Positions 10,472 to 23,373 of a stretch of 64,000 nucleotides of DNA are shown one piece after another; position 1 is the first letter of the stretch; each line of letters begins with the position of its first letter. The stretch spans positions 7,670,835 to 7,734,834 of the forward strand of contig CM074804.1 in the NCBI GenBank assembly GCA_037447605.1, in the 5' to 3' direction. Under the pieces are notes generated by a model. It saw only the letters and a program-made list of their open reading frames with translations. It ran no database searches and was not told the origin of the DNA. This DNA comes from Zygnema circumcarinatum. Taxonomy: Eukaryota; Streptophyta; Zygnematophyceae; Zygnematales; Zygnemataceae. The translations under genes and the position numbers were made by a program.

Positions 10472-13400
10472 ATGGCTTCCGCGGCAGCGCGCTTGTCTGC
10501 AACTTCTTCTGGAGCGCTGTCGCTGCGGGGATGTTCCGTGGCGGCTGCTTCACAGCGGCCGATCGGCTGCTTTTCAGGCCGGAGAGCTCCAGGACTTGTG
10601 GTGCGTAGCTTCAGGTTGGATAGAGAACGTTGGCGGCTGCTGGTTTTTGGAGGTTGAAAACTAGTTACGTCAGTTTGCAATGCTCCTGCGCCTTGCTGCT
10701 CTCAAAATTCGGCTGGTTTGGTCCCAACAGTTTGCGGAAATGGCCGTGGAGGTGATGGCGGAAGGGGCTTTGGCGCACTTCAGGTCACAAAAGGGCAAAT
10801 TCGACCAACTTATTCCGGGAGACGGCATTTCCTGACGCTGCCATTGAACGAGAAGCCTCAAATTAAGGATGTACATTCTCCATTTCGAAGCTCTTCGCAG
10901 TCAATTTTGATGCAGAAAGCAGACCTTCCTGCACTCCAGAAGAGGGGAGTACCGCTACTAGTAAGATGTTCATCTTCAGCATCTTCAGAAGCTGGGACAG
11001 CTTCGGCTCAGGAAGGGAATGAGGGAACTGTGGAGCAGGCGTTAGAAAATGGGTCTGCAGCAGGTGGAGACGAGAAAGCAGGTAGCAATGGGGCTTCAAC
11101 TGCGGAGACACTCTCATTGGGAGAGTTGCAGCTCCCACAATTGAGTGCCTGGAAGCAATTTTTGGTCAAGTTACGAATGTTGACGGCTCTACCATGGCAA
11201 CGAGTCAAGAAAGGAAGCGTTCTCACTATTCGATTATCTGGCACTGTACGTCCTTCGTACATTGCAGTGTTCCTTCTGAGCTGAGAAGGTTTAGGGCAAT
11301 GTTTGCAGAGTTGAGACTGACGATTTCGTTGATGTTCGGAGTCGTAGAGAAGGATGGTACGGCCGCGTGGGGATTCACCCGCTTGTTATGTTAATTTGGC
11401 TGGGACGTCTTCTGGTAGCTTTGAAGGCAGATTCAGTCGTTTTTCTTGCTTTTTAATAATTAAATGGCCAGGAAATCCATAGTTGTTCGTGGTGGCTATT
11501 GATCCTGGAATTTAAGATGCCTGCAGATTAGTGAACAGCTCGGCTCTCGCTTTTCGCCTGCCCTTTCAGTTCCTCAAATTGTGGAAAATTTGAGAAAAGC
11601 GGCAAGCGATCCTCGTATAAGTGGTTTGGTACTCAAGGTGGATCCCTTAGCCTGTGGATGGGGCAAGGTGGAGGAGATAAAGCGCCATGTGGAACTGTTC
11701 AAAAAATCTGGTGAGTTCCTCCTTTTCTGAACAAACGAAATAAGTGAAGCGTCGTATTGCTTCCTGACCCGCTGAGAAGCTACTCAGTCATTAACTCATA
11801 GGCTTTATCATCTCCTACTTTTTGAAGTCCGCATTCTGTTCGCACAAGCTTAATTTCAATGCTATACGTGTTCTTTTAGTCAGTTCCAATCTCACTGTCA
11901 GTATTGTATCTAGCCAGCTCTAAGTATGTGGTACGTAAACGACCAGGTAAATTTACGGTGGCCTATATGAACGTTGGAGGGGAAAAGGAGTATTATCTTG
12001 CCTCCAGCTGCACTGAAATATATACCCCTCCAGGAGCCTACATCTCCCTCCGCGGGCTCGCTGTGTCTGGGCAATTTCTTGGAGGTAAAGCCCTCCCCCA
12101 CTTGGGGTCGAACTACAGCTTGGCAGGTTAAGGGACTGCATGTCTTTGCGATGGTTAACAAGTCGTAAGCTAACGCTCATTTGGACAATGCCTGCAAGTC
12201 TACGGGGGTACAGGTCTACAAGGTCTAAAGCAGGCTAAAGTTCTGCTGCTACCACTCGCCATGATGGGTTACAATGCTGTAAGAGGATGAATGATGATTT
12301 CATTTAAACACGGGCCACCACCACGTCAGCCATCATATGTCAGGGCGTAGACTACAGAGGTCTGAAGGCTATAAGGGTATTGCTGGGAAATGACAGGTGT
12401 CTTGGAGAAGGCTGGAGTACAACCTCAAATTCAACGCATTGGAAAGTACAAGAGTGCAGGGGACCAGTTGGCCCGCAATTCGATGTCAGAAGCAAACCGT
12501 GAGATGTTGACTGCGCTGCTCGATGACATCTATGCCAAATGGCTGACAGGAGTGGCGGCTGCTAGAGGTATTTACTGTCCGCTTGGCTTAAGTCCTCTTG
12601 AATATGGCAATCTTTCATCTCTCATTGCAATAGGAAAGCAAATCTTGCATATGCCGCAAATGGTGAAACAGTAGAAACACAGGTATCTCAGAAAAACTTG
12701 ACAAGGCATTCTTTAATTTTAATCTGAAACAGCGAGTTTTGATGCAAATGCAACATTACCTAGTCTCCTGAACGCGTCATTTTATATGAAAACTTCAGGA
12801 ACCAAGCTTTCCCGTGTTTTGTTTGGCATGCAGGGAAGAGTGTTGCAGAGGTCGAAACACTTCTTGAGGAGGGAGTGATGGACATGGAGCTTCTGAAGGA
12901 GAATGGATGGATCAATAATGTGATGTATGAGAGCCAGGTAAGTCTTGTGCTCTTATCCACCGGCAACGCAACCTGATATACATTCCTCAAAAACTTATGT
13001 AGCTGTTGGTCCTATGTGGTAAAAAGGAGGCTAGAACCTTCTGCAAATAGCCGAATTCTCGTTAAGATTGTAGTATCGGAGTAGGTGCACGGAGTCAAAT
13101 ACAGATGGTATCCGGGCAGGAGAAGCAAGGGATAGAGAAAGAAGGCAATGAGGCAGGTGGCTTGCATCTGCAGGTGGAAGAGTTACTTAAGGAGAGGCTC
13201 GATCTGCCCAAAGACAAACCACTTCGGACTGTGGATAACAGGTGAGGACCACGAAAGCTCTCCTTGGATTTCCCTAGATGCTTAATAATGTGGGATCTAC
13301 GTGTGAGTTAATTGAGTGGTAGTGAGTCGTGAGCATACTTGGGGTTACTGAATTTATGCTTCAGAGGTGCAGGAAATATTCGAGAGTGAAAGAGTGGACT

Positions 13401-15958
13401 CTGGGCATTGGGGGAGGAGGCGACAAAATTGCTGTCATCCGCGCAGTGGGTGCTATCTCCCGCGGTCAGAGGGGGTCCACAGGGGGGGGAGTAAAGAGTG
13501 AAGACATTATTGCCAAAATCCGCTTTGTCAAAGGTCATTGTCCTCTCCTCCCCTCTCATATTCTCCTCATTCTTCAACCCTGTTCAATCATGACCATTTT
13601 CTCACCTGAACGGATAAGCCTGCTCAAATCATACCACGCAGACCTAGTACTCTGCAGTGTGTGAGACTTGTTCCTCCTAAATTGGGCCTCAGAAAGCAGC
13701 TTCTCAATACCGCATTGGTTGAAGGGCCAAAATTGGAAAGGGGTGTAGGTGCGAAGCAGTTCAAGGCTGTTGTGCTCCGTATAGACAGCCCCGGAGGTGA
13801 CGCTCTTGCCTCAGACCTGTAAGACCCTCATTCCCTCCAAGCTATGAAGACCGTATCTTCCCCTCAAATGTCTTAGAAATAGTAACGTCCTCTTGTTCAA
13901 ACAAGGGTAACTTGGATGAGCTAAATGCAGTAGTTGAGATTGTTGTTCGTGGAGGAGATGTTGGGCACCACTCTTCTTGAGCAGCAAGTGGACAAGGTGA
14001 AAATTGAAGGGAATGAGGGGTCGAGGGGGGCGGCAGGATGTGGCATGAGATTCGTCTGCTGGCGAAAGAGAAGCCGGTGGTAGCATCCATGGCTGACGTT
14101 GCTGCCAGTGGCGGATATTACATGGCCATGGCTGCACCAGTTGTAGTGGCAGAGGAGCTCACTCTCACTGGGTCCATTGGAGTCGTCACTGGTGAGCGAC
14201 TTTGCCTTCTAGAATTCTAGTTTTCAAAGGCACGTTTCTAGTATTTGCTGTTGTTTTTTGGGGGATGAACCATTATGGAAAAGAGGGAAGTTGAGTTGCG
14301 GTAGAGATGGTGATGGGATGAGAATGAAGGGTGATTCGAAATCCTGCGGAAGGAAAGGCTTTGGTCTGGGTCATAACAAAAACGAACGCATTGTGTCATA
14401 TGCAGGTAAGTTCAATTTGGGTGAGCTCTATAACAGAATAGGCTTCTCCAAAGAAATCATCTCTCGAGGTCGCTATGCGGAGGTGGATGCAGATCAGCGG
14501 CCATTCCGGTGAGTGAGGGTGTCTAGACATGCAGGGGGAGATTTGGAAGCCGCAAAAGCAGGATTACAGAAGTTATAAACTGGGACCTCCACATTCTTGA
14601 GAGCATGTGCGTATAAACTGCTTAAGTGGCAAAACAGAGGTGCAGTTGATTAGCGGGCAATGCTTGGCTAGATGGGGGGTGACGGTTCTCGTTTAGAAGC
14701 ACAAGAGGCTCTCTCTGTGCCTTCCTGCTTATTCAAGTCATTGTGCAATTATGAGGTTGAGCTGGGGAATGCAAGTGTATCAGCAGAATCTACTGCCGGC
14801 GACTTTCTATAGATATGCATGGACGGTTTCTGGGGCCTTTTTTTTGTGGCCCGAAATGACACCATATGGAATGGAGGATCGCAGACCTGACGAGGAGGAG
14901 TACTTTGCGAAGGGAGCACAAATGGCATACAAGTCATTTCGAGATAAGGCGGCAGAATCTCGGTCAATGGAAGTAAGTTTTCCTCTAGCTACAGTGACAG
15001 CTGGTAGTGGTTTCTACTGACTAATTCATGAACACAGGCCGCTGAAATTAGACTGGGCTGATGCATCAATGCTCGGGGAGAGTATTCGTGGAGACATTAT
15101 GGCACGTTTAGCATAGAATGAACGAGAGGGCAAACGGTTAAAGCAGGATGCTGGTCTAGAATAGGCGCTGGCCCTGCTATAAGTGAAAATGTTCAATCTG
15201 GAAGATGATAGGGTTTCCACAGCACTCCTAAAGCCCCTTCCCACTTATGTGCTTTTCCAGGTTGAGAAGATGGAGGAGTATGCACAAGGCCGAGTGTGGA
15301 CGGGCAAAGCAGCAGCTGAGCGCCGTCTGGTGGACGCCATTGGAGGGATCTCTCGAGCCATCGCGATAGCGAAAGAGAAAGCCGGAATCGCAGCAGATAA
15401 GCCGGTCAGATCCCCCTTGCCATACCATCCCTTGCCCTCCTCTCTCATCGCAGGCATCGTTGCTAACTTGTAGTAGAATGCATGTGACCTCCTTTGCAAT
15501 CTGCAGTTACATCTTGTACGTTGTGTACGAAGCCCTCAACAACTTTGAACTTCAGTTAAACTTTGAACTTCAGTTAAACTTTGAACTTCAGTTAAGTCTC
15601 CTTTGCAATATGTATGCTTATGTATGTGAATGTCGTGGTGTGGCAGGTGCGACTAGTGGAGCTCTCTCGACAGCAGCCGTCCCTCCAGATGCTTCTTGCA
15701 GGAGGGGCACAAGTGGCCGGATTGGCCTTGGGCTGGGGGGGCGAAGAAGGGCGGAGAGCGGCTGTGGAGGGGCTTCTCAAAGGCCTCTTCCTGCCCGACT
15801 GCTATGAAGCTATGGCGTCGGGAGAGGCGCAGGCACGAATGGATGATATCTTCTTGGAGGGCGTGGGGCTGTCCTCAAGGGCAGGGGTGGGTGGGGACGC
15901 TCTTACCACCTCCCTCTTGCTCGGACTGCTCGGGAGAGTGGTGGGAGAGGAGGCTTAG
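10472..15958 (+). CDS. SPPA: SppA/protease IV, plastid thylakoid-type serine peptidase
   Basis: Fourteen exons: 10472-10604, 10731-11245, 11527-11710, 11947-12084, 12397-12567, 12834-12937, 13174-13241, 13373-13533, 13749-13818, 14037-14191, 14406-14508, 14885-14972, 15261-15404, 15647-15958. They join in phase to about 781 residues, somewhat longer than the flowering-plant protein. Two tandem peptidase domains are visible: the first with IGKYKSAGDQL (expected catalytic Lys about 342), the second with IDSPGGDALASDLMW and DVAASGGYYMA (nucleophile Ser about 539), then GSIGVVT and AQGRVWTG. Family knowledge: SppA cleaves signal peptides or other substrates with a Ser-Lys dyad; the plant enzyme is a light-induced thylakoid protease. 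The first 40-50 residues are Ser/Arg/Ala-rich, as in a transit peptide. The exon 1 donor and the exon 8 donor (GTCATT) are the least certain. Exon 8 was started at the acceptor giving VDNRKYSRVKEW. Confidence 0.93.
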
Positions 15959-17614
15959 CTCCTGAATCATTCTTTTTTGTTTATAAAAGCCGGAGCCAGC
16001 TGTACATAATATGCCGCAGCAAGATTGAGTTAAAAAGGTGTGTTTTGACATTAGGGATGTGGCAGGCTGAGCTTTCAAAGGGGGAGTGAACTGAGAGTCT
16101 TCGATTTGGGTATAGAAGGCATTGTGAGTTGTACGGCCAAGTGTGTTGGAGGGAACTTGGCTAAGCGTAGGGACGTAGATGCTAAAAAGATAGGGATGTA
16201 TGTAGGCGGTAGCTCCCTTTGTTGATCAATGCCACATTCTCTTCTTTGTTGCCTGGAACATCATTTACTCCGACTGGAACATTGTCATGTTAGCTCCAAG
16301 CATCGGCTCGTCGGTTCCTTAGTGAGAAAGCCACTTGTCAACTGTTGCCTGTGCTTGCGTGATACCTTTACCGCCACGTGGAGACGTTTTCACGATCGGG
16401 GGGGACTGTATTGCAAACAAGAGATCGGCCCGCGCCAAATCAGTCAAGCGGATACATACAAGCCCTAAAAGCTCGTCCGTACGAAAGCAAGCACAAACAC
16501 AACGCACGTTCCAATTCTAACAACCCTTCAAACAAGAAGCCTGAAAGCACTGTAAGGCGCAGCAGGTCATTCATAAGGGGATGAGCCTGAGCTGTGCGAG
16601 TCATTGCTACTCAGTACTCACCAGGCCTCAGCTCATCACGAGGAATTAATTGTTCAAGGCACAAGCTGTAATCAGCAGTGGCAGTGCATCATACCATTAC
16701 ACTTGAGAGGGCATTCTTCCACATTTCACGTGCATCCAGGAAATATTCGCATGCACTGGACAATGGGAAGCGCCTCATGTGATCAGCAAGCAGCAGATAG
16801 CAGACCGGTCTGAGAGCGAAGTCGTGCCAGTTGATTTCTTAACAGAATGATCTCAAAGTGGTCACACATTTCTCCATTAAGAAGCAAAATCATGACATGC
16901 ATTGTAATACAACGATGTTTAACTTCAACAAAATAGCAAATCGCTATTTCAAGGGACAAAAAGGGAAAGTTATGTGGCCAAAAGGTGAGCCAAACACCCG
17001 ACTACCTGAAGAGGAAAGTGGGTCATCCAAAACCAAGTAATTCACAAGGCTTCCATGATCCACCCCCCACTCTCCTACTGAAAGAGAGAAAATATTCCAT
17101 AACAAAAGTCAATCGAAGAGAAAACGCGACAAAAAGCTGACTTCAACTGTCACCCCTTAGACTGACCACCTTTGACCGACCCTGAAATGTTTGACTTTCA
17201 CTATCACTTGGCGACAAAGCATTGGCAAAGCCAATAAACAGATTGGACCTACTCCTAAAAGCATGCAATAAATATTTACAATCGTGCCCAAAAAGAGCAA
17301 GTACAACTCCATTTTCACTCTTTCCAAGTCTTGCATCCGCATGCAGCCGGAGGCAACAACCACCTCGTTTTCGTCACAAACATTCTGACTTATTTGCCAG
17401 TCGCCCACTTATTGAGCTCTTCAATTTCTCCGCCCGCTTCCTTGCAACGTGCCGAACAATCCACCGTCCTCTCGGCTTCTCTGCGGGCCGCTTTTGGCCT
17501 TATTTGTGCATGAAGAGAGTCGAACCCAAAGGGGTTCTCTTCGAGATACCAAACATTAGCGAATGTGGAGTACTCTCACCGTCCTTTCGAAAGTACCCCA
17601 ATCCTTCTTTGCTC
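15959..17614. other. Convergent 3' flanks of SPPA and NEMP genes
   Basis: No gene is recognised in these 1.65 kb. One short segment, 16874-16906, matches 22709-22742 at all but two or three of about 31 positions (see findings). Plus-strand open frames around 17222-17971 overlap the last minus-strand NEMP exon and look like its shadow. Confidence 0.5.
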
Positions 17615-20600
17615 CTATCGATAGTAAGAACAAAACGACGTCTGATTTCCTTGCGCCCATTTCTTGAATTCGGGCGATCGAACCAAATCGCCGAGAGCTG
17701 TCTGCGTGCAAGCTTGCGAGATGGAGGCCGCTTCTTGTGGGCTTCGAAATCTTCGACGTTTCGAGGCATGGAACGTCGAGACGAATGCTTGCTCTTGGAT
17801 ATGCATGGGAATGAAATCTTTCCCATAGTCACCTGCATAAAAACCAAAACAAAATTCAGTTCAAGCACAAACGCAAGAACCAGCAAAGAACGAGAACAGT
17901 ATGAGACTTTCTCTTATGAGAAAAAAGATTGGCACATCGTAAAAAAAAATGAGCAGCCACATCCAAGTTGAATGCAAACTCGATTTCAACTGACATCACA
18001 TCTCAATCCCTCGGAAACAACTGACTTCAATTGCATCTTGCATACAACAATCAAAAGACGACCGGTGTTGATTTATGAAGACCTACCGCCAATCGTAGGA
18101 TCAAAACTGTTTTGCTCACAAGTACTCCTTTGCTTGGCCAGTCTCCTGCACATAGCGCAAACGTACAAGAATAAAAAGAGAGAAAATACTACATCCGACA
18201 CAACAAGCTACAAAAACATAAAAATGTCTCCTTTGAATTGCCCGATTCCCCAAACATGGTTCACCTACAAGCCAGAAATAATAAAAGGCAGTTCAGCTGG
18301 GACATACCAAAGTTGTACATGAAGCAACTGCGAGGCGATAGCCACCAATAGAACGGCAAATGTAGAGTCTTCGAGATCGTGAGAACTCTGCAATTCCCAT
18401 ATGAAAATATCAGAAATGAGGACTCCACTGGACACATTGAAATTGTAACATTCAATCAAACATTCCATCTATGGTCGAAATTTTCACCTCAAATTGAAAA
18501 AAAAAAAAGCATAACTTCCTCTGATGAAGCGGCCGTATTCAACAAAAGAGAAAGCGAAAGAATTACCTGACTGAGGAGAGCTATAGCCACAATGCGCATT
18601 GCCCACTTCACGAATTCAGCAATTGAAGGAGTTATTGCGCCTTCGGGCGTCAATATGATACTCCGAGTAGTCCAGTATCCGAGCCCAGCTCCAATCAAAA
18701 GAAACATAACGATTGATAATATAAGGATCTGCACAGAAATTAAAACCAATAAAAAAAATTGTTAATAATGTCAATTCTTTTTGTCGCAATCCTATGTTGG
18801 AAGGCAAAAGAATGGGCAGAAGCAACTTACCGAAGTGGCTGCCTCTCCATGTCCGCTTGAACGTTGCATTGCATCCAATGCTTGAAACAAGAAATAGAGT
18901 TGTCCAATGTAACCGATTCCCGTCTGCCATAAAATCACAAGACCAAACAGAAAACCCACATTTTAGCACATCTTTCCGAAAGCTACGATGACGAAACCGA
19001 TAGCCAAACTGAGGATTCACCAATCAGTTCCAGATTGAAATAAGCAATACATCGCAATCTGAAACCAATGTAATCCACCAATCAGTTAACCTTGAAATCA
19101 GTTTTCCTCCATCCGAATGATGCATTGACTGCTTAGTAACTTTCTAGAAAACGTAACAAGACATTTCAAAGTAGCGACAGGATGATGATGACGCGTGACG
19201 CAAAGTTAGCAACTTACAAAGGATCCCAAAAATAGAATATACCATAGGCCTTGCCCAATAGTCGGCGCTTGTCGAAAGGCCTGCAAACATACCCTCTTAC
19301 AGCCCAAATTAATCCTGAGTACCAAAATGTGTGCCGGTTAGCAATTGAAATTGAGTGGTTGGATGGATCAAGAGCTCAAAACACTCACGGATCTAGAAAC
19401 ATGACAACATGCTTTAAATGCTTGAAGCAAATACCTTATATGGTAAAATGAATGCAATAAAAGCGACTCCAAAAAGCATTCCGCTGCTGTAATAAAACAG
19501 CAGCCACTGGCTTAGAATCGGAGCCGTCAAGAACAAGAAGATGCCGAACATGAAGAGATATACACGATAAATACAGAATTCTGCAAACACCGCAATTGCC
19601 AACACAGAAAAATAAGGATCAGCCTGAAACCCAAGCAACGAAATGTCTATCGATCTACTCCAAAAAAAGAACACTGTTTCTCTTCTTCAAAGCCTGTCCT
19701 GCAAGGCTGTACACGTGAAAGTTGTCAACACGCACCTTCTGTGAGTTGCAGCTGTAACTTGGCATCCGAAAGTCCTCCGTTTAACGGAATCTTAATGTCC
19801 ACATAAGTAACTTCAGAATGGTACACAAGGAAAGTCAAGGCTACCGTCTTTTTTAAAGGAATCCAAGCACTAATGCACGAGCCCATTTCAACGCTCTCAT
19901 TCCTGCAACAGAAAGGCGAGAAACGACAAGAAAAAACAGCAAGTAAACTGTTAAACTAATGTAAATGACAAACGGTTTTAACAAAATGAGGCAAAGTTCC
20001 TGATCCTGTCGTTAAACAAAATGACTGAAGACTTTTCTGAAAGCAAAGGAAATGCGCAAGAATCCACGATGCCTTTTGCACTAGTAATAGCATGCCAGGC
20101 CACGAAAGAGAAGCCAAAAAAAGCACGGCATGCAGTGAGCTCACCTGTGCAGACAGACCTCGGCAATCGAGGAAGTCGTCAGCAACCGGCCGAAATATGA
20201 AGCCTTCGTCTCATCGTTGAACGATGCAATCACCTTGCTGACGGAAAAATATTTCATTGCACGCGTATGGAGCGAGCAAGCAGGGACTTTGAATCGAATA
20301 ACAGTCTGCAATGGATTCTGATTCGCTCCGTCCACGTATCTTGATTCCAGAATTTCAATTGGAGCACTTACAGAAAGGCCACCTGGATGCCACGAAAGCA
20401 GATAAAGATTCAAACTTTTGTGGACTATATTCTTGCAACGGAGCAAGATCTTGACAAAAGCTTAAAAGCAGACTGAAAACAGCCAGTTTCTTACAGCAGA
20501 AGACACCACAAGGAATCTAGAAACTGCGCCTTTCCTAAGCAGCATCTTGCAATTATTGCTGCTGCTCCCATCAAGCAACGGTCAAGCAACGGAAAGCGCG

Positions 20601-20766
20601 GCAGACAAGCACAACTGAGCTCACCAGTTTCTACGAACGTTGGCATGTCTTCAGACTCCGACACAACGTCTCCACGCGCCAAAGGCACGCAGAGGAGTAA
20701 GAAAGCGAGAAAACACGATGCGAACGCCATGGACGGAAAGCAGAAGGGCAGAAGCAGCAGCAGCAC
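17615..20766 (-). CDS. NEMP (TMEM194/DUF2215) family nuclear-envelope membrane protein
   Basis: Ten exons (20766-20625, 20382-20145, 19902-19736, 19580-19435, 19280-19218, 18923-18831, 18728-18567, 18387-18308, 18145-18087, 17832-17615) join in phase to about 455 residues. A signal peptide (LLLLLPFCF... to LARG) leads into a lumenal beta-rich part. Hydrophobic spans follow: LFMFGIFLFLTAPILSQWL, FYYSSGMLFGVAFIAFIL, a stretch around GIGYIGQLYF, and ILILSIVMFLLIGAGLGYW. Diagnostic phrases are FYYSSGM, YWTTRSIILTPEG, AEFVKWAMRI and the C-terminal SPEFKKWAQ. These match plant NEMP homologues such as PNET2, inner-nuclear-membrane proteins linked to nuclear-envelope mechanics and chromatin tethering. 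A second ATG 12 codons in could serve as the start. The weakest point is the 19217-18924 intron, where a possible small exon was left out because it creates a stop. Confidence 0.82.
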
Positions 20767-21189
20767 TCAGCAGCGCTCGCCTGCGGGGAAGATGAAGAAT
20801 GCAGCAGGGGGCGAGGCCGAGCGCCTTTTGGCTCCCGGGCCGTGCCAGGGAAGGCTACCTACCAGCCTGCGGACGACGAATCCTGTCCGTCCGTTGGTCC
20901 CGCAACGACCCGATAAGAGTGGGACTGAGCCCGCCGTTCGATGACGGCGAGGCTGACGTGGCCATTCGATGTGAACGGAACTGCCTCCACGGTTCGATGT
21001 TTGAAATCAATTTCTCGCCGTAGATAGACGGGTCGCACGTGACGGTTTCATCGAACGGTGCTCGCTGCTTCACACATATCGCCACGTCATCAGACGTGAC
21101 GCTTTTCAATTGGCTCTCACAGTCGGCCTCAAAATTTTTTTTTTACAGGTTCCAGTGACCAAGATCACCAAACCTTTTTTGTAGCGGTC

Positions 21190-21430
21190 ATGGGTTGGAC
21201 CAACCATTGGAATGATTGCGATTTGCAAGCCGTTGATTCCCGATCCAGTCAGCCATTGGATCCAATGGTTGCAGTCACTGGCAATGGTTGGGTCGGTCGG
21301 GAATCAATTGTCCAATGGTTTCAGTCATTGGCAATGGTTGGCCAGGTGGCCAACCAATGGTTGCAACTATTGGCAATGTTGGGTGTTTTCGCAAATCAAT
21401 GATCCAATGATTGCAGCCATTGACAAATGG
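21190..21430 (+). repeat. ATTGG/CCAAT-rich dispersed repeat, copy B
   Basis: CCATTGGATCCAATGGTTGC, GGCAATGGTTGG and GGCCAACCAATGGTTGC are packed into about 240 bp. The block is homologous to the minus strand of 1-200. It lies in the 1.1-kb gap upstream of the NEMP gene. The rest of 20767-21892 shows no gene; it has a T-run at 21134-21145. Confidence 0.6.
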
Positions 21431-21892
21431 TTTGCAAGTTTACGTTTCCGTGGCTGCGTTTTGGATCGATTTAGTGGCAAGTCAAGAAGGAAAAGCATGC
21501 CCTCGACGTGAGATAGTTGCATGGAGCAGAGGTTGATTGAGGGTGAAGTGGGAAATGAACGAGTGGGTGCGGGCAGATCATGTTGGTCAAGTCAGGCGCT
21601 ACTCACAGCTGGGGTAACCTTAAATTCTTAAACTTAATGGTTCCATTAAGTAATGAGATGAGAGGCAGTGCATGGGATCCCTGACTCACAAGAAACGCTG
21701 TCAATTATTATTCCAAAAGTTATTACAACTCCATGTCTCGATCGGTTTTCCATCACCAAGACACTTTGTCCCTTCAATTCAAAGCCGGGCACTACATGGG
21801 ACCAAACTCTGGTTGCTTGCTCCCAACGTCGGGAATCGCGACTGCCGTTTTCTCCATCCAAGGCGGAGCCGGCACCTAACGGAACGAGGGTG

Positions 21893-22864
21893 CTACTTGG
21901 ACCCTCTCCCACCGGACGCCTGCCAGGCGCTGCCTTTGGCAACAAAATGGACTTCCCGAGGCCCGCAAAGCCCCACTCCAATGCGCCTCCTCTCTTCTGC
22001 TCCTCTATTTACTCCAGGCCACTCACCATTGGCACTCCGCTGTACAAGTACAAGACTAAGTCGTAAGCTGAAAGTAGAGACTTGAGGAGTCTCAAGGAGA
22101 ATCACAGTAGTTGAGACTCGCTTTACGCTTTCTCTCTCATCCGTCCCTGCCGCATCTGTACAGCTCCCTCCTTCACAGTCTACATTCTGTGCCCCCCCAC
22201 AGTCCAAAAACCTGTGTTCTACTCGGTTTTCCGCCGGAAATTCCAACTCCACAGCAACTACATCTGAGCTTCTAAGGTTGTGCAGTTCGGCCTTGAAGGC
22301 GATCCCAATTGGCAGGCCCAGAAAGAAGTTTAATGGATGGTCAGGGCTGTCATGAGGGTCAACTATTGCTCCCCACATTTCCCGCACATGTTCCGCAAAA
22401 GGAGGACGTACCGGCCAATATGAGGCGAGAATATCTTTAAATGCTCGACTCCTCCCTGTCATCTGAACAAGGCCTTCCATCACCTCTGCAACTGGAGGAG
22501 AAGGTCTCAAGTGATACTCCTCACAGTAGCTTCTCACCTTGTTTAAAACATTAGCATACTTCCTATTGTTGTCCTCTTCCATCTCGAAACCAATGGAGAG
22601 CCTTTCCTTTAGATGATGTCCCCCTAGCGAAGGCCTTTTCAGGTGGCTCTGGCACCCTTCTCTCATCAAGGCACCCAAGAGCTTCAGCTCAAGAATTCGC
22701 AGTTTATGCCTATTGAGAAGCAAAATTATGACATGCATTGTATCAGTAAATTCAATGCTTAGTGCTGATGATCTGTTGTGCTTCAAAGCTTTTGTGTTTT
22801 TGCCACTTCCAGAGTCTAGGGACTGACCAATTAATCTTGTGATCAATGGCAGCACATGAAGCTT
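21893..22864 (-). pseudogene. Orphan intronless ORF, possible gene-end fragment or retrocopy
   Basis: One open frame of about 320 codons with no introns, unusual among the finely split genes around it. It opens with a GTG codon rather than ATG in the longest reading, so it looks like the end of something larger. The part around residues 125-215 reads like a folded domain (FAEHVREMWGAIVDP, FFLGLPIGIAFKAELHNL). This is faintly reminiscent of the C-terminal region of Integrator subunit 4/SIEL, but that is from memory and weak. I see no upstream exons within 500 bp, and the nearest recognised gene upstream on this strand is LEUNIG. It could be a true single-exon gene, a last exon whose partners I missed, or a truncated retrocopy. 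A 31-bp near-copy of part of it sits at 16874-16906. Confidence 0.4.
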
Positions 22865-23373
22865 AGATTACAGGCGGAAGCTTCCCTGCGGTTTCCACAC
22901 CGCAGTTGCTAATCCACAGCAATCGGTGACATTCGGCAGCTAACAGGGCGGCATATCGCCATCCCTACATGCTTGTCCTGGACTGGGCACACGCCCAGGG
23001 GCAGCAGGACAGTCCAATCTCTCTCCAATCCAAAGCCCTATACCTTCCTGAACCCTAAACCAAACCGCCTGTAGCAGGCGGTACCTATTACCAGCCTCTG
23101 TGTTCTGCTCTCTGCTTCACTGCAGCACCTACTGCAGCCCAGAGACTGCGGTCCCTACTCTGCAGGAGCTGCTGCAAGTCACAAGCGTGATGTAACGTTG
23201 GCCTACCTCTGTTGCTACTCTTACTTTCCCAAGACACTACACTTTGACGTGTCAGGACAGGGACCACCTGAATTCCAAATGCTACGTATTGGAAGCCTTC
23301 ATTCACGGCCTTTCATTGGGATGAAGCATAGGGGCACATCGAAAAGCATTGTTGCTCTGCAGAGAGAGGGAGG
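22865..23373. other. Intergenic, no gene seen
   Basis: This is the 3' flank of the LEUNIG gene. It holds several CTGCAG/GCAGG-type short words near 23090-23180 but no array or gene that I can support. Confidence 0.4.

Noticed and set aside
17222-17971. 249-codon plus-strand open frame
   Set aside because: It overlaps the last NEMP exon on the other strand, has no recognisable domain, and crosses a real splice acceptor of the minus-strand gene.
19027-19062. Possible small NEMP exon between exons 5 and 6
   Set aside because: Including it creates a stop at the next junction, whereas direct joining is in phase and gives a plausible membrane segment.
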